In this document: positions 27,442 through 35,051 of the stretch, in pieces
Numbering within the stretch: the first letter of the stretch is position 1
Layout of the letters: every line of letters begins with the position of its first letter
Source: Qipengyuania_B sp965214525
Lineage (GTDB): Bacteria > Pseudomonadota > Alphaproteobacteria > Sphingomonadales > Sphingomonadaceae
Direction: 5' to 3'
Assembly: GCA_965214525.1 (NCBI GenBank)
Contig: OZ243959.1
Span: 1,984,001 to 2,048,000 of the forward strand
DNA length: 64,000 bases
Translations under genes and position numbers: made by a program
The notes under the pieces: generated by a model
What the model saw: the letters and a program-made list of their open reading frames with translations, nothing else
Told to the model about the DNA's origin: nothing
The model's database searches: none

Positions 27442-27603
27442 TTTGATCTCCTTGTCGGATGTGCGATCCAGAGACACGTTCGAACCAGCCCTGGCAGCCC
27501 TGACAGCCAGGCCGGCTGATGAATCACGTGTCGGTGAAGGGCGCGCGTATAACGCCTAGGCGGCCAAACGCAAGGCACAAGGCAACGCCAAGTCCTGCGC
27601 ATG

Positions 27604-27636
27604 GAAAAAGGGGCAGCCTTGCGGCCACCCCTTTTG
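27604..27636. terminator. Rho-independent terminator, bidirectional
   Basis: AAAAAGGGG(CA)GCC, loop TTGC, GGC(CA)CCCCTTTT. It ends the minus-strand outer-membrane gene at 27658 and has A and T runs on both sides, so it could also work for the other strand. Confidence 0.8.
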
Positions 27637-27657
27637 CCGATCATCCGATGTCGTTCG

Positions 27658-28269
27658 TCAGAACCGGGCGCCCAGTGATACGCCGGCGTGGCTGCGCTGG
27701 AAGTTCAGAGTGTAGATATCCCCCACATCGGCATAACCGCCTTCGATACGGCCGTAGAACATCTCGCCGAACCCCTGTTCGTAGCCGATGCTGAAAGCAA
27801 CACCCGAACCATCCTGTTGCGAGGACAGATCCAGATCGCCAAATTCGGGGTCGGTGCCTTCTGTTTCCAGCGTCAGGCGGCCATACCCGATCTTGCCGTA
27901 TACCTGCCCGTTCGGACCGGTCGCATATCCCACGTGCAGACCCGCTTCGAGCCAATCCTTGGCGCGCAGGCAGAACGTGCCCTCGCAGCTTTCGACACTC
28001 GACACCTCGTACTGCCCGTACGGGCCGACGACGAAACGATCGCCCAGCGCGATATCGAAGCCGGCTTCACCGCCGAACGCGAAGGCACTGCCCAGCTTGA
28101 ACACATCGTCATCTTCGGCGACCGAACTGACCGTTGGCGTCTCATACGTCGCGCGTGCTTCCACCCGGAACCCATCGCGCGCAATGGCGATGGTTTGCGC
28201 ATTCTGCGCAAGAGCAGGATGCGCGATCGCAGCGGTCGCAAGCAACGCGCCGCACATTGTCTTCTTCAC
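27658..28269 (-). CDS. Outer-membrane beta-barrel protein (opacity-like)
   Basis: 203 residues with signal peptide MKKTMCGALLATAAIAHPALA. The body alternates hydrophobic and polar residues in short strands (RVEARATYETPTV, FAFGGEAGFDIALGDRFVVGPYGQYEV, VYGKIGYGRL, AFSIGYEQGFGEMFYGRIEGGYADV) and ends HAGVSLGARF with the terminal Phe of outer-membrane barrels. This fits the eight-stranded Opa/Ail-like family. Function is unknown. It lies directly downstream of the hisN fragment on the same strand. Confidence 0.83.
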   Translation of the reverse strand: MKKTMCGALLATAAIAHPALAQNAQTIAIARDGFRVEARATYETPTVSSVAEDDDVFKLGSAFAFGGEAGFDIALGDRFVVGPYGQYEVSSVESCEGTFCLRAKDWLEAGLHVGYATGPNGQVYGKIGYGRLTLETEGTDPEFGDLDLSSQQDGSGVAFSIGYEQGFGEMFYGRIEGGYADVGDIYTLNFQRSHAGVSLGARF

Positions 28270-28375
28270 GATGTCATTCCCCCGATTGATTTGCCGCCGT
28301 CCTCAAGGCGCAAGGGCCGTTAGCCGGGTACTGGTTAAGCAATAGCTATTGCCCCCGCCGCAACCCGCCGGCAGG

Positions 28376-28543
28376 CTAGCCCATCGCCTTCAGCACGTCC
28401 GCCAGCCGTGCCGGATCGCCAAGCGCCAAAACCCGGCCGTCGCTATTGGCGTCCAGCGGATTGCCCTGCCAATCGGACATGATCCCGCCCGCCCCTCCCA
28501 CCACGGGCACCAGTGCGGCGTAGTCGTACAGTGCAAGCCCCGC
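28376..28543 (-). pseudogene. hisN: hisN 3'-end fragment (histidinol-phosphatase remnant)
   Basis: The minus strand reads LALYDYAALVPVVGGAGG, then IMSDWQGNPLDANSDG, RVLALGDPARLADVLKAMG and a stop. This is the last 55 or so residues of an IMPase-family histidinol-phosphatase, including the conserved DYAALVPVV metal-binding aspartate segment. Homology to the longer hisN copy at 29.4-30.2 kb stops abruptly near 28543; beyond it the same frame reads unrelated sequence (ISTIAGLALFAAG). There is no start, so this piece is not a gene. Its C-terminus (KAMG) differs from the other copy (EVLSA), so the two ends have different origins. Confidence 0.88.
28391..28543. repeat. Direct repeat, left copy (hisN 3' end)
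   Basis: 153 bp that match 29423-29575 at 147 of 153 positions (six substitutions, no gaps). Same orientation as the right copy. The two copies bracket the rhodopsin gene and 879 bp of unique sequence. Confidence 0.95.
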
Positions 28544-28618
28544 GGCGAACAGCGCGAGGCCGGCGATCGTCGATATAGTCGGTTCGATTTGGCCGCCATT
28601 CGTAACTAATCAAAAGTT

Positions 28619-28645
28619 CGGAACCGGGTACGGTTTCCGTTTTTA
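28619..28645 (+). terminator. Terminator-like hairpin just upstream of the rhodopsin gene
   Basis: CGGAACCG, loop GGTA, CGG(T)TTCCG with one bulged T, then TTTTT. Eight paired bases and a T-run on the plus strand, ending 31 bases before the rhodopsin ATG. It could insulate the gene from plus-strand read-through or act as a leader hairpin. Confidence 0.5.
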
Positions 28646-28676
28646 TCAAATAGTTCGGGCATCAGGAGTAGGAGCC

Positions 28677-29381
28677 ATGGTGGCAGACAATCTTCCTCTC
28701 GTGATCGGTTTCGTAGTCATGGCGCTGGGCTCACTTGCCATATATGCGCACGGGCCCAAACATCCCGAAATTCGGCACCATACGAACTTTCACGCACTCG
28801 TGCCGTTCATCGCCGCAACTGCTTATCTGGCAATGGCTACGGGCATCGGGAAGCTTCTCCTCGGCGATGAGACTATCTATCTCGCTCGCTACGTGGACTG
28901 GTCCGTCACCACCCCAATTCTGCTGACGGGCGTGGTTCTCACAGGCCTGCACGAACATCACCGGCACTCATCGTTCATCCTGCCCGTAATCGTATTGGAC
29001 GTGTTGATGATTGCCACCGGCCTGCTTTCCGCGCTCAGCGACAATGCGGGCGAACGCTGGATGTGGTATGCCTGGTCCTGCGCTGCCTTTCTGGGCGTCC
29101 TGTATCTGTTGTGGGCGCCTGTCCGGGCTATCAGCGGTCGCATGGGCGGGCATATGAATGCAGTCTACGGCAAAAACCTGATCTTCCTTACTTTGGTATG
29201 GCTGCTGTATCCGGTCGTATTTTTTATAGGACCGCAAGGGATCGGCATTACCAACGCGCTGGCCAATGTATGGATTATCCTGGTGCTGGATATAGTTGCC
29301 AAGGTTGTCTACGGCTTCGTATCGACCAGCCGCTTCAAGAAAATTCCGGAAGTGGAATTTAGTCGAGCTGATAGGCGATGA
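28677..29381 (+). CDS. Bacteriorhodopsin-like light-driven proton pump with DTG motif
   Basis: 234 residues, seven transmembrane helices, no signal peptide. The retinal lysine is K209 in helix G (VLDIVAKVVYGF), with counter-ion D205. Helix C reads ARYVDWSVTTPILLTG: R71, proton acceptor D74, T78, and G85 where bacteriorhodopsin has the proton donor D96. This D-T-G triad defines the DTG/DTS group described in proteobacteria ('mirror proteorhodopsins'). Y50, W75, D108, M111, G115, W175, Y178 and P179 match retinal-pocket positions of bacteriorhodopsin. E194 and E204 equivalents are Q187 and N197, so the proton-release pair is missing. Position 131 (Tyr) is bulky, arguing against a xanthorhodopsin-type carotenoid antenna. 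AGGAGTAGGAG precedes the ATG. G+C is about 50%, against about 63% in neighbours. No carotene dioxygenase gene is present in the window. Confidence 0.96.
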   Translation: MVADNLPLVIGFVVMALGSLAIYAHGPKHPEIRHHTNFHALVPFIAATAYLAMATGIGKLLLGDETIYLARYVDWSVTTPILLTGVVLTGLHEHHRHSSFILPVIVLDVLMIATGLLSALSDNAGERWMWYAWSCAAFLGVLYLLWAPVRAISGRMGGHMNAVYGKNLIFLTLVWLLYPVVFFIGPQGIGITNALANVWIILVLDIVAKVVYGFVSTSRFKKIPEVEFSRADRR

Positions 29382-29404
29382 AAGTCTGATCTGGAGGCGC
29401 TCCT

Positions 29405-30204
29405 TCAAGCAGAGAGTACCTCCAGCACGTCCTCCAGCCGTGCCGGATCGCCAAGCGCCAAAACCCGGCCGTCGCTATTGGCGTCCAGCGGATTGCCCTG
29501 CCAATCGGACATGACCCCGCCCGCCCCTTCCACCACGGGCACCAGCGCGGCATAGTCGTACAGTTCAAGCCCCGCTTCGCACACGATGTCGAGATGCCCG
29601 GCGGCGAGCAGGCCGTAATTGTAGCAGTCGCCGCCATAGACGATCATGCCCTGCCGCTTGTTACCGCCAACAGCCGCAGCGATCGCCATGTATCCTTCCG
29701 CGTCTTCGGCGGAGAAATAATGGGGGCTGCTGGTTGCGAGCGTAGCGTCCTGCAGGGACTTGCAATTGCGAACCCGGACTTCTCGCCCGTTGAGCGTGGT
29801 GGGGCCGCCGATCCGCCCGACCCAGCGTTCCCCCGCGATAGGCTGGTCGATGATGCCGAGTACCGGAAACCCATCTTGCAGCAAAGCGATCAAGGTGCCG
29901 AAGATCGGGCGACCGGCTATAAAGCTGATTGTGCCGTCGACCGGGTCGAGCACCCATTGCCGCCCGGATCGTCCTTCATGAGGCGGGAACTCTTCTCCGA
30001 TCACACCATCCTGCGGCAATTCGGCAAGCAGGATGCGGCGCATCGCCTCTTCGCCGCCCGGTCGGCTTCTGTCACGGGCGACGCATCGGCCTTGCTGTCC
30101 ATGCGGACCGCGCGCCGGAAACGCGGGCGAATTTCCTCGCGCGCCGCGTCGGCAAGCCGGTGGGCAATGGCAATTTCGGCGGAAAGAGGGATAGATTTTG
30201 CTAT
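29405..30204 (-). pseudogene. hisN: hisN, histidinol-phosphatase (IMPase family), frameshifted
   Basis: The largest open part (30043 to 29405, 212 residues) has GEE, VLDPVDGTISF and LYDYAALVPVVEGAGG, the metal-binding motifs of the inositol-monophosphatase family, HisN branch. Upstream, the missing N-terminus is found in another frame: AKSIPLSAEIAIAHRLADAAREE, then MDSKADASPVTEADRAA, which should continue directly into EEAMRRIL. One base is missing near 30053. The expected first codon, before AKSIPLSAE, reads ATA (30204-30202), and no ATG, GTG or TTG occurs in frame between it and the preceding stop. So the gene has two lesions. A truncated 212-residue product could still be made from the internal ATG at 30043 but would lack the VTEAD motif. 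The 3' end is shared as a direct repeat with 28391-28543. Confidence 0.88.
29423..29575. repeat. Direct repeat, right copy (hisN 3' end)
   Basis: Second copy of the 153-bp repeat, inside the long hisN copy, 96% identical to 28391-28543. Recombination between the two would delete the rhodopsin gene and leave a single hisN 3' end. Confidence 0.95.
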
Positions 30205-30302
30205 GACGACTCTGGCCGGGACTTGCTTATCGTCCGATGACCAGAGGCCCTGGGTAGGGTCTTAAAGAGGATGACAAGAGCAGAGCCTCGCCGTTCACAT
30301 AG

Positions 30303-30731
30303 TCATTTCACGTATTTTGTCAAGTTCGACAGACCGAGACCATGCAGGACGCATTGTTTGACAATTGCGAAATCGCGGTCACCGAGAACGGCCTTCTGAT
30401 AGATGCGCTGCCCCTCGCGGTCCTTGCCTAGCCGTAGCAGATCGACACGATGAAAGCCGACCGCATTAACCATATCGCCCTTTATCCATCGCGGCTGATT
30501 GCCCCATGGCTTGGGGATCATGAAGGGGATGTCGATCTGCTTATGGAACGGCAGTATCGTCTCCGGTGCCGTCAGGCTCAATGGTACAATCGTGACAAGC
30601 TTCACTCTGGCTTTGATCGCGGGTGACAACACGATCGCCAGCCTGGTTTTGGTCATTTCCGGCTCGACGAAACCTTTTTCGTAGCTGACAGCGACCACGG
30701 TCCCCCGTGGCGGGTGATACACGATTGGCAT
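30303..30731 (-). CDS. PemK/MazF-like protein, no antitoxin visible
   Basis: 142 residues. The N-terminus PPRGTVVAVSYEKGFVEPEMTKTRLAIVLSPAI follows the MazF/PemK pattern (RGxV...P...KxR..IVLS), and LVTIVPLSLTAPETILPFH fits the second beta segment. MazF/PemK proteins are mRNA-cutting toxins of type II systems or plasmid/growth modules. The rest is longer than a minimal MazF (about 110) and the C-terminus is unmatched. No small antitoxin gene is seen on either side: prs ends 12 bases upstream, hisN lies downstream. G+C is lower (about 55%) than prs. Treat as a family-level call. Confidence 0.6.
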   Translation of the reverse strand: MPIVYHPPRGTVVAVSYEKGFVEPEMTKTRLAIVLSPAIKARVKLVTIVPLSLTAPETILPFHKQIDIPFMIPKPWGNQPRWIKGDMVNAVGFHRVDLLRLGKDREGQRIYQKAVLGDRDFAIVKQCVLHGLGLSNLTKYVK

Positions 30732-30743
30732 GGGACAAGCCGG

Positions 30744-31679
30744 TTAGTCGAACAGGCTCGACACGCTGCTTTCGTCCGCGATACGGCGCATTGCTTCGCC
30801 CAGGAGTGGCGCGACCGTGAGGATGCGGATGCAGGGGGAATCCTGCGACGCATCCGTGGGGCGTATGGTGTCGGTGATGACCAGTTCCTTGAGGTCCGAC
30901 GCATCGACGCGGGCCACCGCTCCGCCCGACAGCACGCCATGCGTGATATACGCGGCAACGCTGCTCGCCCCCGCCTCCAGCAGGGCCGATGCCGCATTGC
31001 ACAGCGTGCCGCCCGAATCGACAATGTCGTCGATAAGGATGCAATGGCGTTCGCGAACCTCGCCGATGATATTCATCACTTCGGATTCGCCTGGTCGGTC
31101 GCGGCGCTTGTCGACGATTGCGAGCGGAGCGTTGTCCAATCGCTTGGCCAGCGCCCGCGCACGCACCACGCCGCCGACATCGGGCGAGACGACCATGAGA
31201 TCGCGATCGCCGTAGCGGGCCTGGATATCGGCAGCCATTACCGGCGCGGCATACAGATTGTCGGTCGGGATATCGAAGAAGCCCTGTATCTGTCCGGCAT
31301 GCAGATCGACCGACAGCACCCGGTCGGCACCGGCCTGCGTGATCAGGTTCGCTACCAGCTTGGCGGAAATCGGCGTGCGCGGTCCGGGCTTGCGGTCTTG
31401 CCGCGCATAGCCGAAATAGGGAATGACCGCCGTGATCCGCCGGGCAGAGGCGCGCTTCAACGCATCGATGCAGATCAGCAGCTCCATCAGATGGTCGTTC
31501 GCCGGAAAGCTGGTCGATTGCAGGACGAACACGTCCTCGCCCCGCACATTCTCGTGAATCTCGACGAAGATTTCCTCGTCGGCGAAGCGGCGCACGCTGG
31601 TATCCGTCAACGGCATTTCAAGGTAGGCCCCGATTGCCCGGGCGAGCGGCAGGTTGGAATTTGCGGACATGATTTTCAT
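30744..31679 (-). CDS. prs: Ribose-phosphate pyrophosphokinase
   Basis: 311 residues. Motifs: FADEEIFVEIHENVRGEDVFVLQS, RRITAVIPYFGYARQDRK (ATP binding), VLSVDLHAGQIQGFFDIPTDNL, and the PRPP loop LIDDIVDSGGTL. It makes PRPP for nucleotides, histidine and tryptophan. In related genomes it commonly lies near hisN; here the MazF-like gene separates the two. A 464-base stretch separates it from glpX. Confidence 0.97.
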   Translation of the reverse strand: MKIMSANSNLPLARAIGAYLEMPLTDTSVRRFADEEIFVEIHENVRGEDVFVLQSTSFPANDHLMELLICIDALKRASARRITAVIPYFGYARQDRKPGPRTPISAKLVANLITQAGADRVLSVDLHAGQIQGFFDIPTDNLYAAPVMAADIQARYGDRDLMVVSPDVGGVVRARALAKRLDNAPLAIVDKRRDRPGESEVMNIIGEVRERHCILIDDIVDSGGTLCNAASALLEAGASSVAAYITHGVLSGGAVARVDASDLKELVITDTIRPTDASQDSPCIRILTVAPLLGEAMRRIADESSVSSLFD

Positions 31680-32143
31680 AGACGGCCCCCTCGCACGCTG
31701 ATGCGCATCAACGCGGACTTAGCCGGGGAGCGGGCGAATGCAATGGGGCGCCGGCGCTTTGCCGGATATGACGTCGCGGAAATCGGGGAAAGTATCGCTG
31801 TAACGGCACGGTCACGGGTCGGCACGATGTCGAAGCGGGCTATTCGCCCGCGCAACTCACCCAACAGCGAGCGGACGAACCGTGTTTCCTACAACGTTGG
31901 CAGGCAGTATGAGGTTAATGCTTCGTCGATCGTGCACGGTCACCTCGCGCACGGAGGGTATCTGCCGCAGCATGGCAACGGCACGGTCGCGGACGGTTCT
32001 CGTTACTCCTACAGATGTGTCGCCTTTTGAAACCCTTTCAATCTCAAGTATTTACCGGTATTTTCGGTTCCCCGAAGTTGACACCGTGTCGCCTTTGCCC
32101 GTTTTGCAACGAGGAAGCCGGAACCGAGCGCAGGCCGGGTACC
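31680..32143. other. 464-bp gap between glpX and prs
   Basis: No convincing gene. On the minus strand a frame without a good start reads TVRDRAVAMLRQIPSVREV and continues briefly. A second stretch nearby reads PTRDRAVTAILSP; the two share the 12-bp direct repeat AACGGCACGGTC (plus strand 31802-31813 and 31977-31988). It may be a decayed gene or the leader of prs. No terminator or tRNA is seen. Confidence 0.5.
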
Positions 32144-33130
32144 TTACAGGCGATGCTCCCCCGTGATCCAGCGCACGGTGCCGGACGACGCGCGCATCAC
32201 GACGCTTTGCGTTGTCATCACGCCATCGCGGCGACGCTTCACCCCGTCCAGCAGCGAGCCGTCCGTCACGCCGGTCGCCGCGAAGATGCAATCGCCCCGC
32301 GCCAGATCGTCGCGGGTGTATATGCGGTCAAGATCGTCAATGCCCCATTTGCGTGCGCGCCCACGCTCGTCGTCGTTGCGGAACAGCAGCTTGCCGTTGA
32401 ATTGCCCGCCCACGCAGCGCAAAGCAGCCGCGGCCAGCACGCCTTCCGGCGCGCCGCCCGATCCCATGTAGAGATCGATCGTGGTGTCCTCGTCCGTCAC
32501 CGCGATCACGCCTGCGACGTCGCCATCGCCGATCAGCACCACGCCGCAGCCGATCCCCCGCAGTTCCGCGATCAGGTCGGCATGGCGCGGCCGGTCGAGC
32601 ACACACACGATGATGTCGGCGGGATCGACGCCCTTCGCCTTGGCCACGGCCTGCACGTTCTCGGTCGGAGACTGGGCAAGGCTGATGATCCCTTCGGGAT
32701 AGCCCGGCCCGACGGCTAGCTTGTCCATGTAGACATCGGGCGCGTTCAGCAGGCACCCCTGCTCCGCTGCGGCCAATACGGCTAGCGCATTGGGCCCGGC
32801 CTTGGCGGTAATCGTCGTGCCTTCGAGCGGATCGAGCGCGATGTCGATCTTGGGCCCCGTGCCCGGCGCGCCGCCCACCTTCTCTCCGATGAACAGCATG
32901 GGCGCCTCGTCCCGCTCGCCTTCGCCGATCACGACCGTACCGTCGATCTCCAGCTCGTCGAAAGCGCGGCGCATGGCTTCCACGGCGGCGGCGTCGGCAG
33001 CCTTCTCGTCTCCTCGCCCGATCAGCCTGGAGGCGGCCACCGCCGCGGCCTCCGTCACGCGCACCAGCTCGAGCACCAGCACCCGGTCAAGCGGGTTGTC
33101 CTTGGGAGATGTCTTCGTATTCATTGCCAA
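32144..33130 (-). CDS. glpX: Fructose-1,6-bisphosphatase class II
   Basis: 328 residues, from TTG 33130 (GGAAGGG six bases upstream) or ATG 33124. GlpX signatures: VVIGEGERDEAPMLFIGE (metal), IDIALDPLEGTT, and DLYMGSGGAPEGVLAAAALR. It hydrolyses fructose-1,6-bisphosphate in gluconeogenesis. The last residues RWITGEHRL are typical. It follows hom on the same strand, with a small plus-strand gene between. Confidence 0.95.
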   Translation of the reverse strand: MAMNTKTSPKDNPLDRVLVLELVRVTEAAAVAASRLIGRGDEKAADAAAVEAMRRAFDELEIDGTVVIGEGERDEAPMLFIGEKVGGAPGTGPKIDIALDPLEGTTITAKAGPNALAVLAAAEQGCLLNAPDVYMDKLAVGPGYPEGIISLAQSPTENVQAVAKAKGVDPADIIVCVLDRPRHADLIAELRGIGCGVVLIGDGDVAGVIAVTDEDTTIDLYMGSGGAPEGVLAAAALRCVGGQFNGKLLFRNDDERGRARKWGIDDLDRIYTRDDLARGDCIFAATGVTDGSLLDGVKRRRDGVMTTQSVVMRASSGTVRWITGEHRL

Positions 33131-33178
33131 TTCAGCCCTTCCAGAGTGTCTGCCAGCCGTTAGAGGGGGGTTGGACCA

Positions 33179-33691
33179 ATGTCGAGACGGGCCTTCGCCT
33201 TGGTATCCTGCTTATCGGCGCCGCTCATTCCGTCCCCGCTAACCGCCCAGCAATCGGAACAGCCGATCGACTTGAGCGCGAACGAAGCGGGGCAAGCGGC
33301 GCAAGACTGTTCGCGGGAGCAGGATGCGGCCACCATTTCGGGCGAGATCGTGGTGTGCCGCCGCTTGCGCGATGACGGACAGCACCGGTTGCGCCCGGCG
33401 AAGGACGCGCAACAACGCTATGCGCAGGCGACCATGTACGATGGCGATCCCCAGGCGCCTGCGCTGATGGCTCCGCCCTGCGACCCGAAGACCATCGGCT
33501 GCTTTCGCTTGGGCAGCGCTCCACCGCCCGCCTACATGATCGATTTCGCAGCGCTGCCTGAAGCACCGCCGGGGTCGGACGCGGATCGGATCGCCCGCGG
33601 TTTGGCTCCGATCGGCCAGGACGAACCTTCGGAGCCGCCCGCTGCAGATATCAATCCTTCAGTATCGGCATCACCAGCAGAGGCGCCGTGA
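33179..33691 (+). CDS. Conserved exported hypothetical protein
   Basis: 170 residues. Probable signal peptide (MSRRAFALVSCLSAPLIPSPLTAQ). A central SGEIVVCRRLRDDGQHRL and later CDPKTIGCF contain paired cysteines. A Pro/Ala-rich tail follows. I recall similar sphingomonad proteins with an 'EIVVC.R' core but no function. Its last 41 bases overlap the 3' end of hom on the opposite strand, and it diverges from glpX with 48 bases between, so both may share a control region. Confidence 0.7.
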   Translation: MSRRAFALVSCLSAPLIPSPLTAQQSEQPIDLSANEAGQAAQDCSREQDAATISGEIVVCRRLRDDGQHRLRPAKDAQQRYAQATMYDGDPQAPALMAPPCDPKTIGCFRLGSAPPPAYMIDFAALPEAPPGSDADRIARGLAPIGQDEPSEPPAADINPSVSASPAEAP

Positions 33692-34961
33692 AGCTGTCGG
33701 ACCCTTCCAGCAATCCGAGCGCCTTGGTGACGCAGCGCTCCGGCCCCTCATGCGTCACCATCGCGACCAGCACCTCGCCCCCCTCCTGCGAGCGGCCCTG
33801 CTGGATCAGGCTTTCGATCGACACACCTGCATCGCGCATCGCCGCAGTAATTTCAGCGAGAACCCCGGGACGGTCGGTAACGGTAAAGCGGAGGTAATCG
33901 CGACCGTTCCGGTTCCCCGGATCGGCAGGTCGCAAGCGTTTCAACGCGCTGGCCGGGACCGAGAACGGCTCGACCCTGTTGCCCCGTGCCAGATCGATCA
34001 GGTCGGCCACCACGGCGCTGGCCGTGGGGCGAGGGCCGGCACCCGCACCCTGGAACAAGAGCCGGCCCGCAAAATTGCCTTCTGCCACCACTGCGTTGGT
34101 GGGACCATCCACCGCCGCCAGCGGATGGCCTTTTGGAACGAGGCAAGGTCGTACCCGCTGCAGCAGGCGGGTCTCGCCATCCTGTGATGCGATGCAGTCC
34201 GCCATGCCGATCAGGCGTATGGCGAACCCCAGGGCCTCGGCCTGCCGGATGTCCGCCGCGCGCACCCTGGCGATGCCCTCGTGCTTGACGGCTGGAAAGT
34301 CGACGGCCGTGCCAAAGCCGATCGAGGCCAGGATGGCGAGCTTGTGGGCAGCGTCCACCCCGTCGATATCGAATGCCGGATCGTGCTCCGCATATCCCAG
34401 CGCCTGCGCTTGCGAAAGCACCTCGGCAAAGTCCGCGCCCGTATCCTCCATGACGGAGAGGATGTAATTGCAGGTGCCGTTGAGAATGCCGTGAATCCGC
34501 TCGATCGCGTTGGCCGCGGCACCTTCGCGCAGGCCCTTGACCACCGGAACGCCGCCGGCAACCGCCGCTTCGAACCGCAACGCGGTGCCGTGCGCCTGCG
34601 CCAGTTGCGCTAGTTCGAGGCCGTGATGCGCCACCATCGCCTTGTTTGCCGTGACCAGGGCCTTGCCCGATGACAGCGCGTGACGCGCCAGATCGAGGGC
34701 GGACCCGTCCGCTCCGCCGACCAGCTCGACGATCGCATCGACATCGCCCAGCTTCGCCAACCCGCGCATATCGTCATGCCAGTCGACCCCTTGCAGATCG
34801 ACACCCCGGTCTTTCATCGGGTCGCGGGCGCTCACGGCAACGACCTCGATGGCTCGCCCGGCCCGCGCCGCGATCAGGTCGCCATTGGCGCGCAGCAGGG
34901 CCAGCACCCCGCAACCCACGGTGCCAAGTCCTGCGACCGCGATGCGCAGCGGCTCACCCAT
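33651..34961 (-). CDS. hom: Homoserine dehydrogenase
   Basis: 436 residues from the ATG at 34961. NAD-binding AVAGLGTVGCGVL, VTANKAMVAHHG (catalytic region), FEAAVAGGVPVVKGLREG and HGILNGTCNYILSVM, then a C-terminal ACT domain (FTVTDRPGVLAEITAAMRDAGVSI). It makes homoserine for threonine and methionine. The ACT domain suggests threonine feedback. An ATG 51 bases upstream adds a stretch not in the family. Confidence 0.96.
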   Translation of the reverse strand: MGEPLRIAVAGLGTVGCGVLALLRANGDLIAARAGRAIEVVAVSARDPMKDRGVDLQGVDWHDDMRGLAKLGDVDAIVELVGGADGSALDLARHALSSGKALVTANKAMVAHHGLELAQLAQAHGTALRFEAAVAGGVPVVKGLREGAAANAIERIHGILNGTCNYILSVMEDTGADFAEVLSQAQALGYAEHDPAFDIDGVDAAHKLAILASIGFGTAVDFPAVKHEGIARVRAADIRQAEALGFAIRLIGMADCIASQDGETRLLQRVRPCLVPKGHPLAAVDGPTNAVVAEGNFAGRLLFQGAGAGPRPTASAVVADLIDLARGNRVEPFSVPASALKRLRPADPGNRNGRDYLRFTVTDRPGVLAEITAAMRDAGVSIESLIQQGRSQEGGEVLVAMVTHEGPERCVTKALGLLEGSDSFTAPLLVMPILKD

Positions 34962-35051
34962 GATCGGAAGCCGGGACGATGGAATGGCTGGCATCACGCA
35001 TGCCACGCCCATTAAGCACGCCGGGGCGAAACCTCCAGCGGGATAGTGCCG

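Noticed and set aside
28619..28645. EcfG-type (GGAAC-N16-17-CGTT) promoter in front of the rhodopsin
   Set aside because: GGAAC at 28620 and CGTT at 28638 are only 13 bases apart. The hairpin reading fits better.
28677..29381. Carotenoid-antenna xanthorhodopsin
   Set aside because: The position that is Gly in antenna-binding proteins aligns with Tyr131, which would block the fenestration. The closer relation is to bacteriorhodopsin-like DTG proteins.
29594..30265. Long plus-strand frame opposite hisN as a gene
   Set aside because: It mirrors the hisN coding strand, has no ribosome-binding site and no recognisable motif.
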